NCBI GenBank assembly: GCA_963754535.1
Contig: CAVWGG010000027.1
Location: 1 to 64,000, forward strand
Reading direction: 5' to 3'
Origin: RPQJ01 sp963754535
GTDB taxonomy: Bacteria; Pseudomonadota; Gammaproteobacteria; Steroidobacterales; Steroidobacteraceae
Length of the DNA: 64,000 nucleotides
This document shows positions 16,627 through 25,004 of the stretch, one piece after another (the first letter of the stretch is position 1; each line of letters begins with the position of its first letter). A program made the translations under genes and the position numbers. The notes under the pieces were generated by a model, which was given only the letters and a program-made list of their open reading frames with translations, was not told the origin of the DNA and made no database searches.

Positions 16627-17981
16627 TCGGCCATCTCGCGCGCGTAAGGAAGGTTGGCGGACACGGCCGGCGCCTGGCTGCGACGTGAGGCACGCGACTC
16701 GCGTGCCAGCTCGCCGGCGATCACCGCCGCCCACAGGAAGACGATCGCTTCCGCCGCGAAGACGATGCCGTAGGCATAGGCCGCCTCGGGGAAGAACTGG
16801 CGCGCGATGTCCACGGCAGCCGTGCCGAGCACGCCACCCGTTGCGAATGCAATCGCCTGGGCCGCGCCCCACAGACCCATGCGAACACCCTCGCGCCCGC
16901 CGCGGCCCGCAACCGCCAGTGCCATCATCGAGCTGATGGCGGCGACGGCGAATGCGCCATTGGCCAGACCCAGCGCGAAGACGTTGGCCCGCAACGGCCA
17001 GCCGTCGGGCTGGAGTCCACCGGACGCAAGCGCAAACAGCGCGATCGCCGAAGCAATGCAGCCACCGATGCACCACAACCGCAGCGCGGCCGGGGTCGAG
17101 CGACCGCGCCACGTTCCCAGTACGCCGACGAGGACCATGCCCAGCAGCACGCCACCGTTCTGCAGGCCGGCGAGTTTCGTCGTGGCGCCCGGCGACATGC
17201 CGAAGACGATCCCGGCAAAGGGCTCGAGGATGAGGTCCTGCGCGCTGTAGGCCAGCATCGACACGAACACGAAGATCGTGAAGCGTCGCGCCTGCGGCTC
17301 GGACCAGACTTCATTGATTGCGGCGCGGAATGAGCCACGCACCGCAGGTGATTCCGCGGTGGCTGCAGCGATCGTTCGGCCCTCGATGCCTGCTACGGCG
17401 AGCAGCGACACGCAGAACGCAACGACCGCAACGCAGCCGGTGACGAGCACCAGCCGCTCAGTGGTGAAGGGATCGAGGAAATGCCCGGCAATTGCAGCCG
17501 TGATGATGAAGCCGGCAATCATCATGACCCAGGCGACCGTCGCAGCGGCCGCGCGCTTCGCCGGATCGACGCGTTTCGCCATCAGCACGAGCAACGAGGT
17601 GCCTGCGGCGCCCGCGCCGACGCCAATTGCGACGAAGGCGGCAATGCCGAGCAGCGTGCCCGCAAAGCGGTCCGTGGCCATCCACGCCGTCGCGACCGCC
17701 GCCGCAACACCGCCAGCCGCGAGCGTTGCCATGCCGCCGATGATCCACGGCGTGCGCCGGCCTCCCACGTCGGATCCATGGCCGAGACGCGGCCTGAGCA
17801 ACTGCACGACGTGGTGCAGCGCGACCAGCATGCCCGGCACCAGCGCGGGCAAGGCGAGTTCGACGACCATCACGCGATTCATCGTCGACGTCGTGAGGAC
17901 GATGATCGAGCCGAGCGCCGTTTGCACCAGCGCAAGACGGAAAATGCCAGCCCAGCCGAGCGCTCGCCCGAGGTGACTCAT
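16623..17981 (-). CDS. BCD-family (PucC/LhaA-like) transporter in the bchG-bchP operon
   Basis: The 452-residue, 12-helix protein belongs to the bacteriochlorophyll-delivery (BCD, PucC/LhaA) branch of the major facilitator superfamily. TSTMNRVMVVELALPALVPG near the N-terminus and LILEPFAGIVFGMSPGATT in helix 7 are its hallmarks. Homologues between bchG and bchP in other purple bacteria are called Bch2 or Orf428 and probably pass bacteriochlorophyll to or from antenna assembly sites. Starts and stops overlap by four bases with bchG upstream and bchP downstream. A second family member (lhaA) lies at 30352. Confidence 0.9.
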   Translation of the reverse strand: MSHLGRALGWAGIFRLALVQTALGSIIVLTTSTMNRVMVVELALPALVPGMLVALHHVVQLLRPRLGHGSDVGGRRTPWIIGGMATLAAGGVAAAVATAWMATDRFAGTLLGIAAFVAIGVGAGAAGTSLLVLMAKRVDPAKRAAAATVAWVMMIAGFIITAAIAGHFLDPFTTERLVLVTGCVAVVAFCVSLLAVAGIEGRTIAAATAESPAVRGSFRAAINEVWSEPQARRFTIFVFVSMLAYSAQDLILEPFAGIVFGMSPGATTKLAGLQNGGVLLGMVLVGVLGTWRGRSTPAALRLWCIGGCIASAIALFALASGGLQPDGWPLRANVFALGLANGAFAVAAISSMMALAVAGRGGREGVRMGLWGAAQAIAFATGGVLGTAAVDIARQFFPEAAYAYGIVFAAEAIVFLWAAVIAGELARESRASRRSQAPAVSANLPYAREMAE

Positions 17982-18883
17982 GCGACGAGTCCCCGCAGCG
18001 CGAACGCGGTGACCATCATGCCGAGCACGTAGAGCGGCACGCCGAACCCGCTGTACCAGAGCGCCTGGTCGCGTGGCGCGGCGACGAAGCGCAGCATCAT
18101 GCGCACCTGCACCACGACCAGCGTCGCTACGGCAGCCGCGTGCAGCGGCTGCGACCACGCCAGCAGCAGCGCGACCACGCAGAGTTGCGGCACCAGCATG
18201 AAGATGCACGCAGTGCGTGCGGCCGAGTCGGTGCCAAGCAGCACCGGCAGCGAATCGATGCCCGTGAGCCGGTCGCCTTCGATCGACTTGAAGTCGTTCA
18301 GCGTCATGATGCCGTGGGCGCCGATGCTGTAGAGCGCTGCAGCCACGATCGTGCGCGCATCCGGCAGCGTGCCGACCATCAGTGCAGCACCGGTGAACCA
18401 GGGCAATCCTTCGTAGCACGCGGCGCACGCCGCGTTGCCGTACCAGCCATTGCGCTTCAGGCGCAGCGGCGGCGCGCTGTAGGCCCACGCGAGCGCGAGA
18501 CCGACCACGGCCGCAGCGAAGCCCCATGCGCCGAGCACGGTTGCGACCGCGAGCGACAGCACTGTCCAGAGGATCGCGACGTACAGGCCCGTGCGGCCCG
18601 GGAGGCGTCCGGACGGAATCGGCCGCTGCGGCTCATTGATGGCGTCGACATGACGATCGAACCAGTCGTTCGCGGCCTGGCTCGTCGCGCAGACCATGGG
18701 TCCCGCGAGCAGCACACCCGCAGCCAGCGTCGGCCATGAAGAAGAAAGAGGAACCCCGGTCGAAACCACGCCACAGGCCATGGCCCACATCGGTGGAAAC
18801 CAGGTGATCGGCTTGAGGAGTTCGACCACGGCCGGGAGCGCAGACTGCGGCTCGAGGACCCCGGGCGTGGCGTAGCGGGACAT
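17978..18883 (-). CDS. bchG: BchG, bacteriochlorophyll synthase
   Basis: The 301-residue UbiA-family membrane prenyltransferase esterifies bacteriochlorophyllide a with geranylgeranyl or phytyl diphosphate. The hallmark QAANDWFDRHVDAINEPQRP holds the first Asp-rich motif, preceded by LLKPITWFPPMWAMACG. A second Asp region is DFKSIEGDRLTGI. There are about eight membrane helices. It heads the bchG-transporter-bchP-small genes operon. The ATG at 18883 has no Shine-Dalgarno sequence and sits where transcription is predicted to start, so its mRNA may be leaderless. Confidence 0.96.
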   Translation of the reverse strand: MSRYATPGVLEPQSALPAVVELLKPITWFPPMWAMACGVVSTGVPLSSSWPTLAAGVLLAGPMVCATSQAANDWFDRHVDAINEPQRPIPSGRLPGRTGLYVAILWTVLSLAVATVLGAWGFAAAVVGLALAWAYSAPPLRLKRNGWYGNAACAACYEGLPWFTGAALMVGTLPDARTIVAAALYSIGAHGIMTLNDFKSIEGDRLTGIDSLPVLLGTDSAARTACIFMLVPQLCVVALLLAWSQPLHAAAVATLVVVQVRMMLRFVAAPRDQALWYSGFGVPLYVLGMMVTAFALRGLVA

Positions 18884-18886
18884 GAC

Positions 18887-18904
18887 TGAAACATATGCCT
18901 GACA
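18887..18904. promoter_or_regulatory. Candidate PpsR site on the bchG -10
   Basis: The plus-strand sequence is TGA-N12-ACA, one base off TGT-N12-ACA, and covers the predicted bchG -10 hexamer at 18890-18895. It lies exactly 26 bases from the companion site at 18913, the same spacing as the bchC pair. Confidence 0.5.
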
Positions 18905-18918
18905 GTCAAATGCGTCAA
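18890..18918 (-). promoter_or_regulatory. Predicted sigma70-type promoter of bchG
   Basis: On the minus strand TTGACG (18913-18918) and TATGTT (18890-18895) are separated by 17 bases. Transcription would start at about 18883, the A of the bchG start codon. Both hexamers lie within PpsR-like palindromes. Confidence 0.6.
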
Positions 18919-18930
18919 GCTAGATTTACA
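18913..18930. promoter_or_regulatory. Candidate PpsR site on the bchG -35
   Basis: Plus strand CGT-N12-ACA (CGTCAAGCTAGATTTACA), one base off the consensus, overlapping the predicted -35. It resembles the aerR-bchF site at 21512 in its CGTCAAG...ATTTAC pattern. Confidence 0.55.
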
Positions 18931-18964
18931 GTCTGTCGGCCCAACCCGGCCGACCCGGTGACGG

Positions 18965-20386
18965 CTAGAAGTCGCCCTCGGTGTCGACGAGGTCGCCGAG
19001 GCCGTACCGGCGCAGTTTCACGTAGAGGCTTTGCCGGCTCAGGCCGAGCATTTCGGCGGCTGAGGCGCGATTGTCCTGGGTCAGCTCGAGGGCGGCCTCG
19101 ATGCACAGGCGCTCGATGATGTCGCTGGTCTCGCGGACGATGCCCTTCAGGGGCACCCGGCCGACCAGCTCGGTGAGCTGCTCGACGGACCGGGACAGCG
19201 GCGGCGCCGTCCGTTGCGCAGCTCCAAGCCGCGAACCGACGTCACGCACCGTAAAACCGAAACACGCGGGCTCGCTGTCGGGCAGCGCAGCACCCGACAG
19301 CTCGACTTCAGTCGTCGTGCCATTGGCACCGCGCAGTGTCGTGGCAAACAACCGCACCGACCCGTGTTCGCGCAACTGCCCGAGCAGCACATTGAGGTCG
19401 ACACCCGGCCGGCCCAGCCACGTCTCGAGCGATTCACCCCGCGCCTGCTCTTCACCCGGCAATTGCGCGAGGTCGAGAAACGCGGGATTGGCCGCGAGCA
19501 CCTTGCCTTCGGCGTCGGTGACGACGAAGCCATCCGGCGCCGCAGCGACGAAATCGACGTAGCGTGCGGTGGCGCCCGGCGCGACTTCGGCAAGCCGGTC
19601 GGCATCCATCGGCGTGGCACGCACGAGCAGGAGCGTCGAGCGCTCCTCACGGAATACCGACGCGGACACCAGCAATTCACGGCTGCCGTCGGCAAGGCGT
19701 GCACGCACCTCGCCGCTGCGTCCCGACGCGCGCACGTTGGCGAGCATGGTCGAGACGGTTTCCGTCGTTTCTTCGTCGAGGCCTTCGGGAAACTGGCGGC
19801 CCGCGAGCTTGCGGGCATTCAAGCCGAGCAGTTGCGTCGCGGCCGGATTGGCTTCGACGACACGCAAGGTGGACGCGTCGAGGATCAGCACGGCTTCGGA
19901 CGCGAGCTGGAAGAGCAGGCGGTTGCGCGTCTCGGCGTTGCGCATCCGCGCGTATTCACGGTCCACGGACTGCTGCGCATCGACCAGGCGCTGCTGCAGC
20001 ACCGAGATGGCGCGCAGGTCGCGACCGACGGCGACGATGCGGCCCTTCTTGCCGACCTTCACGGCCGAATAGACCACGGGCAGGTCGACGTTGCGATCGG
20101 TGACGTGATTGACCTGGCGCCAGCGCGTGGGATGCCCTTCGGCGGCGTCTTTCAGCAGGGATTCGATCTTGGGGCGGCTCTCGACGGTGACGGTCGACAG
20201 CCAGGACTGGCCGACCCATTTGCTGTCGATTTCGGCGGCGAGATCCGGCGAGCCTGCGGCTACGTCGCGGATGACGCCCTCGTGGTCGATGACGAGGGTG
20301 ATGTCGGCGGTGGCTGCGAGCAGTTCGGCAGCGGCATCCGTGTCGATTTCACCAAGTGACTTTTTTGGAGCGCTAAAACGTTTCAC
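18965..20386 (-). CDS. ppsR: PpsR/CrtJ, redox-responsive repressor of photosynthesis genes
   Basis: The 473-residue regulator has an N-terminal sensor domain (about 20-130), a Q-linker coiled region (about 130-155), two PAS domains (about 155-265 and 275-385) and a C-terminal FIS-type helix-turn-helix (ALELTQDNRASAAEMLGLSR, residues 432-451). PpsR tetramers bind TGT-N12-ACA and repress bch, crt and puc genes under oxygen. The protein has only two cysteines, Cys375 and Cys428. Cys428, just before the helix-turn-helix, probably corresponds to the redox Cys of CrtJ, while the second CrtJ Cys seems replaced (Val255). It follows aerR by about 50 bases. Confidence 0.95.
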   Translation of the reverse strand: MKRFSAPKKSLGEIDTDAAAELLAATADITLVIDHEGVIRDVAAGSPDLAAEIDSKWVGQSWLSTVTVESRPKIESLLKDAAEGHPTRWRQVNHVTDRNVDLPVVYSAVKVGKKGRIVAVGRDLRAISVLQQRLVDAQQSVDREYARMRNAETRNRLLFQLASEAVLILDASTLRVVEANPAATQLLGLNARKLAGRQFPEGLDEETTETVSTMLANVRASGRSGEVRARLADGSRELLVSASVFREERSTLLLVRATPMDADRLAEVAPGATARYVDFVAAAPDGFVVTDAEGKVLAANPAFLDLAQLPGEEQARGESLETWLGRPGVDLNVLLGQLREHGSVRLFATTLRGANGTTTEVELSGAALPDSEPACFGFTVRDVGSRLGAAQRTAPPLSRSVEQLTELVGRVPLKGIVRETSDIIERLCIEAALELTQDNRASAAEMLGLSRQSLYVKLRRYGLGDLVDTEGDF

Positions 20387-20439
20387 GAGCCCTTCATTCC
20401 AACCCGGCGCGGGCCGGGCGACCGAACGTCACCCCCGAA

Positions 20440-21357
20440 TCAGCATCGTCGCGCGAACATGCCAACCAGGTTCTCGGCCTGCATGACCGCCTGACGGGCG
20501 TCCTTACCCGTGGCATCGGCACCCACCTGGATCGCGAGTTCGGGATGCTTCGCGATCAATGAGCCACCGACCATCACCCCAAGCGACCGGTTGCGCGCAG
20601 CGCGGCGCAGCGCGTGGATCGTCGAGGCGACGCCTTCGAGGTGCGATTCGCATCCCACCGAAAGCCCGATCATTGTAAACCATTCGTGACGCACGAGACT
20701 GACCAGTTCACTGGAAGTGGGAACTGCGTCCGTCCAGACGTCCCAGCCGGCGCGACGGAAAAAGTCGGCAACCATGACCAGCCCGAACGTGTGCTGCTCG
20801 CCCGGCATCGGCACGAGCAGTGCGCGGCGGCCCTGTGGCAGCGTGTCCGTCGCAGGCGGTTGGCTCGCGCTGAGGTTGCGCATCACGTCGTGCAGGCGAC
20901 ACAGCGCGACCGTCACGTCCGCAAAGCTGACCCTGTCGTCTTCCCACAATTCTCCGAGCATTCGCGCCGCCGGAGCGAGCAACTCGAGGTAGACCGCCGA
21001 CAGCGTCACGCCGCGGACGCGCACCGAATCGATGTAGGCGTAGGCGACTTCGAGGTCGTCCCGCAGCAGCAGGCTCACGAACTCGTCGATGCACTCTTCT
21101 CCCGCGTGCGAGAGCGGCGTGACATCGGTGTGGATTTCGTGGATGTGCGCGCGCTGGCTCAGGAGCAGGCGCGGAATGACTTCGTCTTCGATGGCGGCCG
21201 TCAGGTTGACGACGCGGCGTGCAGCCACGTGCGGAATCTGGATGCCGCGGGCATCGGGCTGGCCCGACCAGCGCGAGGACCATACCTTCGATGCACCACC
21301 GGAACGGGGCTCTTCGCCAACTTCCTGGATGCCCTTGCGCTTGAAATCGTCGGCCAT
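20440..21357 (-). CDS. aerR: AerR/PpaA, B12-dependent antirepressor of PpsR
   Basis: The 305-residue protein has an N-terminal helical region and a C-terminal cobalamin-binding domain. PGEQHTFGLVMVADFFRRAG contains the E-x-H-x-x-G signature whose His ligates cobalamin in the CarH/AerR group, and GLSVGCE and GVMVGGSL continue the Rossmann-like fold. YLELLAPAARMLGELWEDDR is the four-helix-bundle motif that covers the upper face of B12 in light sensors. In Rhodobacter AerR binds light-exposed B12 and relieves CrtJ repression. I start it at 21357 because GGGGAGA precedes it; 21396 is an alternative. It is upstream of ppsR and divergent from bchF. Confidence 0.93.
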   Translation of the reverse strand: MADDFKRKGIQEVGEEPRSGGASKVWSSRWSGQPDARGIQIPHVAARRVVNLTAAIEDEVIPRLLLSQRAHIHEIHTDVTPLSHAGEECIDEFVSLLLRDDLEVAYAYIDSVRVRGVTLSAVYLELLAPAARMLGELWEDDRVSFADVTVALCRLHDVMRNLSASQPPATDTLPQGRRALLVPMPGEQHTFGLVMVADFFRRAGWDVWTDAVPTSSELVSLVRHEWFTMIGLSVGCESHLEGVASTIHALRRAARNRSLGVMVGGSLIAKHPELAIQVGADATGKDARQAVMQAENLVGMFARRC

Positions 21358-21511
21358 TTCAGTGTTCTCCCCAGTTTCGACACCGTCAACCAGCACGAGG
21401 CAGGCGGGTGGCGCTTAGGCCTGAGACCGGACCAACCCTGTTCTAGGTGAGGGCCGTTTCCGGGGAGAGTCCCTGGCGCGTGTTGCCTGTGTAAATCTTC
21501 TGGCTCGCAGT

Positions 21512-21529
21512 CGTCAAGAAATATTTACG
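21512..21529. promoter_or_regulatory. Candidate PpsR site 1, aerR-bchF intergenic
   Basis: CGTCAAGAAATATTTACG is palindromic and matches CGT-N12-ACG, two bases off the consensus but very similar to the bchG site (CGTCAAGCTAGATTTACA). It abuts site 2. Confidence 0.4.
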
Positions 21530-21545
21530 TCAATCTGAGTTGACA
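21528..21545. promoter_or_regulatory. Candidate PpsR site 2 overlapping a bchF -35
   Basis: CGTCAATCTGAGTTGACA is CGT-N12-ACA with inverted arms GTCAA/TTGAC. Its right arm overlaps TTGACA (21540-21545), a consensus -35, with a weak -10 (TAGGTT, 21563-21568) 17 bases on. It sits between the aerR and bchF starts and could control both. Confidence 0.55.
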
Positions 21546-21591
21546 CTCCGATGTGTGGGGCATAGGTTTACGCATCGGAGGATTCCACGCG

Positions 21592-22131
21592 ATGCCCCAT
21601 CGGCCCGACCGGCCCCTGCAGAACACCCCCCGGGCACGCGCTCCGCTGTACACCCCAGCCGAACGCGCCCGCCGCGACGCGTCCAGGTGGACGCTGGTGC
21701 AGGGCGTGCTCGCCCCGCTGCAGTTCCTCGTATTCGCGGTCAGCCTCGCCCTCGTCCTGCGTTTTCTCTCGACAGGAGAAGGCTTTTTCGCGGCGACGGT
21801 ATCGATTCTCGTCAAGACCTTCGTGCTGTACACGATCATGGTGACGGGTGCGATCTGGGAGCACGACGTGTTCGGCCGCTACCTGTTCGCACCGGCATTT
21901 TTCTGGGAAGACGTGGTCAGCTTCGTCGTCATCACGCTGCACACCGTCTACCTCTATGGGCTCCTGACCGGAGCGCTCGACGCCCGGCAGCAGATGTACG
22001 TCGCGCTGGCGGCGTATGCCACGTACGTCGCGAACGCGGCCCAGTTCCTGCTCAAGCTGCGGGCCGCCCGGCGCGATGCCCCGCCCCGCCACACCGGCGC
22101 CATCGTCAGTTCGATGAAGTACGCCGAGTGA
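21592..22131 (+). CDS. bchF: BchF, 3-vinyl bacteriochlorophyllide hydratase
   Basis: The 179-residue membrane protein hydrates the C3-vinyl group toward the 3-acetyl group of bacteriochlorophyll a; BchC completes the oxidation. Conserved blocks are RRDASRWTLVQGVLAPLQF, GAIWEHDVFGRYLFAPAFFW with likely catalytic Glu-His-Asp, and a last helix before VSSMKYAE. I chose ATG 21592, which has GGAGGA upstream, over 21553. It is the first gene of the long forward operon. Its stop overlaps the GTG start of bchN. Confidence 0.95.
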   Translation: MPHRPDRPLQNTPRARAPLYTPAERARRDASRWTLVQGVLAPLQFLVFAVSLALVLRFLSTGEGFFAATVSILVKTFVLYTIMVTGAIWEHDVFGRYLFAPAFFWEDVVSFVVITLHTVYLYGLLTGALDARQQMYVALAAYATYVANAAQFLLKLRAARRDAPPRHTGAIVSSMKYAE

Positions 22132-23420
22132 CCGACGTGAACGCCGAACTCGCCCCCAGGGTCGACCCGTCCTGCGCCGAGGCGCCGGTCCTGCGCCAAC
22201 GCGGACAGCGGGAAGTCTTCTGCGGCCTGACCGGCATCATCTGGCTGCACCGCAAGATCCAGGACGCCTTCTTCCTGGTAGTCGGCTCCCGTACCTGCGC
22301 GCACCTGATCCAGTCAGCGGCGGGCGTCATGATCTTCGCCGAGCCACGCTTTGCGACAGCCATCATCGAGGATCGCGACCTCGCTGGCCTGGCCGACGCC
22401 AATGCCGAGCTCGACCGGGTGGTCAACCGCCTGCTCGAACGCCGGCCCGACATCAAGCTGTTGTTTTTAGTGGGTTCCTGCCCGTCCGAGGTCATCAAGC
22501 TCGACCTGTCACGCGCGGCCCAGCGGCTGTCGCAGACGTTCTCACCGCGGGTGCGGGTCCTGAACTATTCCGGCAGCGGCATCGAGACGACCTTTACCCA
22601 GGGTGAGGACGCCTGCCTCGCCTCGCTGGTGCCGGAAATGCCGGCGCGCGACTCCACAGCTTCCAGACAGCTGCTGGTGGTGGGCGCGCTGGCGGACGTG
22701 GTCGAGGACCAGTGGCGCCGGACGTTCGCTGCGCTCGGCATCGGGCCGGTGGATTTCCTGCCGCCGCGCCTGGCGCGCGACCTGCCTGCGGTCGGGCCGA
22801 ACACCCGATTCCTGCTGGCGCAGCCCTTCCTGGCCGACACGGCCGCCGCACTGGAACGGCGCGGTGCGCAATGGCTGAGCGCGCCCTTCCCGCTCGGCGT
22901 CGAAGGCACCACGCTGTGGCTGCAGGCGGCGGCACGCGAGTGGAACGTCCCCGATGAACGCTTCCGCGCAGCAACAGCAACCGGCATCGAGCGCGCACGC
23001 CAGGCCGTGTCGCGTCATCGCTTCCAGCTGGCCGGCAAGCGCATCTTCCTGTTCCCGGATTCGCAGCTCGAAGTGCCGCTCGCGCGCTTCCTCGCGCGCG
23101 AACTCGACATGGTGCCGGTGGAAGTCGGCACGCCGTACCTGCATCGCAAGCACCTCGCGGCCGAACTGGCATTACTGCCCGCCGACGCACAGCTGAGCGA
23201 AGGCCAGGATGTCGAACGCCAGCTCGACCGTTGCCGCGCTGCCAGGCCGGATCTAGTGGTCTGCGGCCTCGGCCTCGCCAACCCGCTCGAAGCCGAAGGC
23301 ATGGCGACGAAGTGGTCGATCGAACTCGTCTTCACTCCCATCCAGGGCTACGAACAGGCCGGCGATCTCGCCGAACTCTTCGCGCGTCCCCTCGTGCGCC
23401 GTACGCGCCTGGCGGTCTGA
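22128..23420 (+). CDS. bchN: BchN, dark protochlorophyllide reductase N subunit
   Basis: This 430-residue nitrogenase-like subunit forms the catalytic NB heterotetramer of dark-operative protochlorophyllide oxidoreductase, which reduces ring D without light. Cys32 (REVFCGL), Cys57 (SRTCAH) and Cys118 (GSCPSEV) are the three cysteine ligands of the NB [4Fe-4S] cluster; the fourth ligand is Asp36 of BchB. GTG at 22128 overlaps the bchF stop (GTGA), so translation is coupled. Length and motifs are standard. Confidence 0.96.
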   Translation: MTDVNAELAPRVDPSCAEAPVLRQRGQREVFCGLTGIIWLHRKIQDAFFLVVGSRTCAHLIQSAAGVMIFAEPRFATAIIEDRDLAGLADANAELDRVVNRLLERRPDIKLLFLVGSCPSEVIKLDLSRAAQRLSQTFSPRVRVLNYSGSGIETTFTQGEDACLASLVPEMPARDSTASRQLLVVGALADVVEDQWRRTFAALGIGPVDFLPPRLARDLPAVGPNTRFLLAQPFLADTAAALERRGAQWLSAPFPLGVEGTTLWLQAAAREWNVPDERFRAATATGIERARQAVSRHRFQLAGKRIFLFPDSQLEVPLARFLARELDMVPVEVGTPYLHRKHLAAELALLPADAQLSEGQDVERQLDRCRAARPDLVVCGLGLANPLEAEGMATKWSIELVFTPIQGYEQAGDLAELFARPLVRRTRLAV

Positions 23421-23423
23421 ACC

Positions 23424-25004
23424 ATGCAGCTCACCCTGTGGACGTACGAAGGCCCCACGCACGTAGGCGCGATGCGGATCGCCACGGCGATGCGCGGCCT
23501 GCACTACGTGCTGCACGCGCCGCAGGGCGACACGTACGCCGACCTGCTGTTCACGATGATCGAACGGCTCGATCGCCGGCCGCCCGTGACGTACACGACG
23601 TTCCAGGCACGCGACCTCGGCAGCGACACGGCGGAATTGTTCCAGACGGCCGCCCGCGAGGCGTACGAGCGGTTCCAGCCCGAGGCGATGATCGTCGGCG
23701 CCTCGTGCACTGCCGAACTGATCCAGGACGATCCGGGTGGCCTCGCCCGCGCACTGGCGCTGCCCGTGCCCGTCATCCCGCTCGAGTTGCCCTCGTACCA
23801 GCGCAAGGAAAACTGGGGCGCCGCCGAGACGTTCTACCAGCTGGTGCGCAACCTGGCGGCACCGGACAAGAACGGAACCACGTCGCCGCGCACCGCCAGC
23901 ATCCGTCCGCGCTGCAACGTCCTCGGCCCGACGGCACTGGGTTTCCGCCATCGCGACGACCTGCGCGAGATCACGCAACTGATCACGTCGATGGGCATCG
24001 ACATCAACGTCACCGCGCCGCTCGATGCGTCGCCCAGCGACCTGCGCCGGCTGGCGGACGCGGATTTCAACGTAGTGCTGTACCCGGAGATCGCCGCCAC
24101 GGCGGCACGCTGGCTCGAGCGCACGTTTGGACAGCGGTCGACGTCGGTCGTGCCGATCGGCATCAAGGGCACCCGCGCGTTCATCGACGAAGTCGCCGCG
24201 CTCGCCGGCATCGATGCAGCGGCACAGCAGGCCGCGCACCAATCGCGTGCCGCCTGGTACTCACGCTCGGTCGACTCCACCTACCTGACCGGCAAGCGAG
24301 TCTTCATCTTCGGCGACGCGACGCATGCCGTCGCGGCAGCACGGGTAGCCCGCGATGAACTGGGTTTCGTCGTCGTGGGCCTCGGCACGTACAGCCGCGA
24401 ATTCGCCCGCGAGATTCGTGCAGCCGCCGCGGACCATGGCATCGAACCGCTGATCACCGACGATTACCTCGAAGTCGAAGCGGCGGTGACGGAACTGCAG
24501 CCCGACCTGGTGCTCGGCACGCAGATGGAACGCCACACGGCCAAGCGCCTCGGCATTCCCTGCGCCGTGATCTCTGCTCCGGTGCACGTGCAGGACTTCC
24601 CGGCGCGCTATTCGCCGCAGATGGGTTTCGAAGGCGCCAACGTGCTGTTCGACACGTGGGTGCACCCGCTGATGATGGGCCTCGAGGAGCACCTGATCGG
24701 CATGTTCCGCGAGGACTTCGAGTTCCACGCGGATGCCGCACCCTCGCACCTCGGTGGTTCGCGCAGCCAGACGACGGCCGCCCCGCTCGTCGCGGATGCA
24801 GTGGCGCCGGCCGCCATGCCTGCTGCGAACGCCGACTCCGCCGACCCCGTGTGGTCCGGCGATGCCGAGCGCGAACTCGGCAAGATCCCGTTCTTCGTGC
24901 GCGGCAAGGCTCGCCGCAACACGGAGAAATTTGCGACCGAGCGCGGCGTGGCCACCATCACCGTAGAGACGCTGTATGACGCGAAAGCGCACTTCGGCCG
25001 CTGA
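23424..25004 (+). CDS. bchB: BchB, dark protochlorophyllide reductase B subunit
   Basis: The 526-residue partner of BchN binds protochlorophyllide at the NB interface. Asp36 (HAPQGDTYAD) is the unusual aspartate ligand of the NB cluster, and Cys95 is in GASCTAEL. The C-terminal domain (about 465-525) has the light-independent-reductase C-terminal helical motif IPFFVRGKARRNTEKFATER after an Ala/Pro-rich linker. The gene starts three bases after bchN and overlaps bchH by 29 bases. Confidence 0.96.
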   Translation: MQLTLWTYEGPTHVGAMRIATAMRGLHYVLHAPQGDTYADLLFTMIERLDRRPPVTYTTFQARDLGSDTAELFQTAAREAYERFQPEAMIVGASCTAELIQDDPGGLARALALPVPVIPLELPSYQRKENWGAAETFYQLVRNLAAPDKNGTTSPRTASIRPRCNVLGPTALGFRHRDDLREITQLITSMGIDINVTAPLDASPSDLRRLADADFNVVLYPEIAATAARWLERTFGQRSTSVVPIGIKGTRAFIDEVAALAGIDAAAQQAAHQSRAAWYSRSVDSTYLTGKRVFIFGDATHAVAAARVARDELGFVVVGLGTYSREFAREIRAAAADHGIEPLITDDYLEVEAAVTELQPDLVLGTQMERHTAKRLGIPCAVISAPVHVQDFPARYSPQMGFEGANVLFDTWVHPLMMGLEEHLIGMFREDFEFHADAAPSHLGGSRSQTTAAPLVADAVAPAAMPAANADSADPVWSGDAERELGKIPFFVRGKARRNTEKFATERGVATITVETLYDAKAHFGR

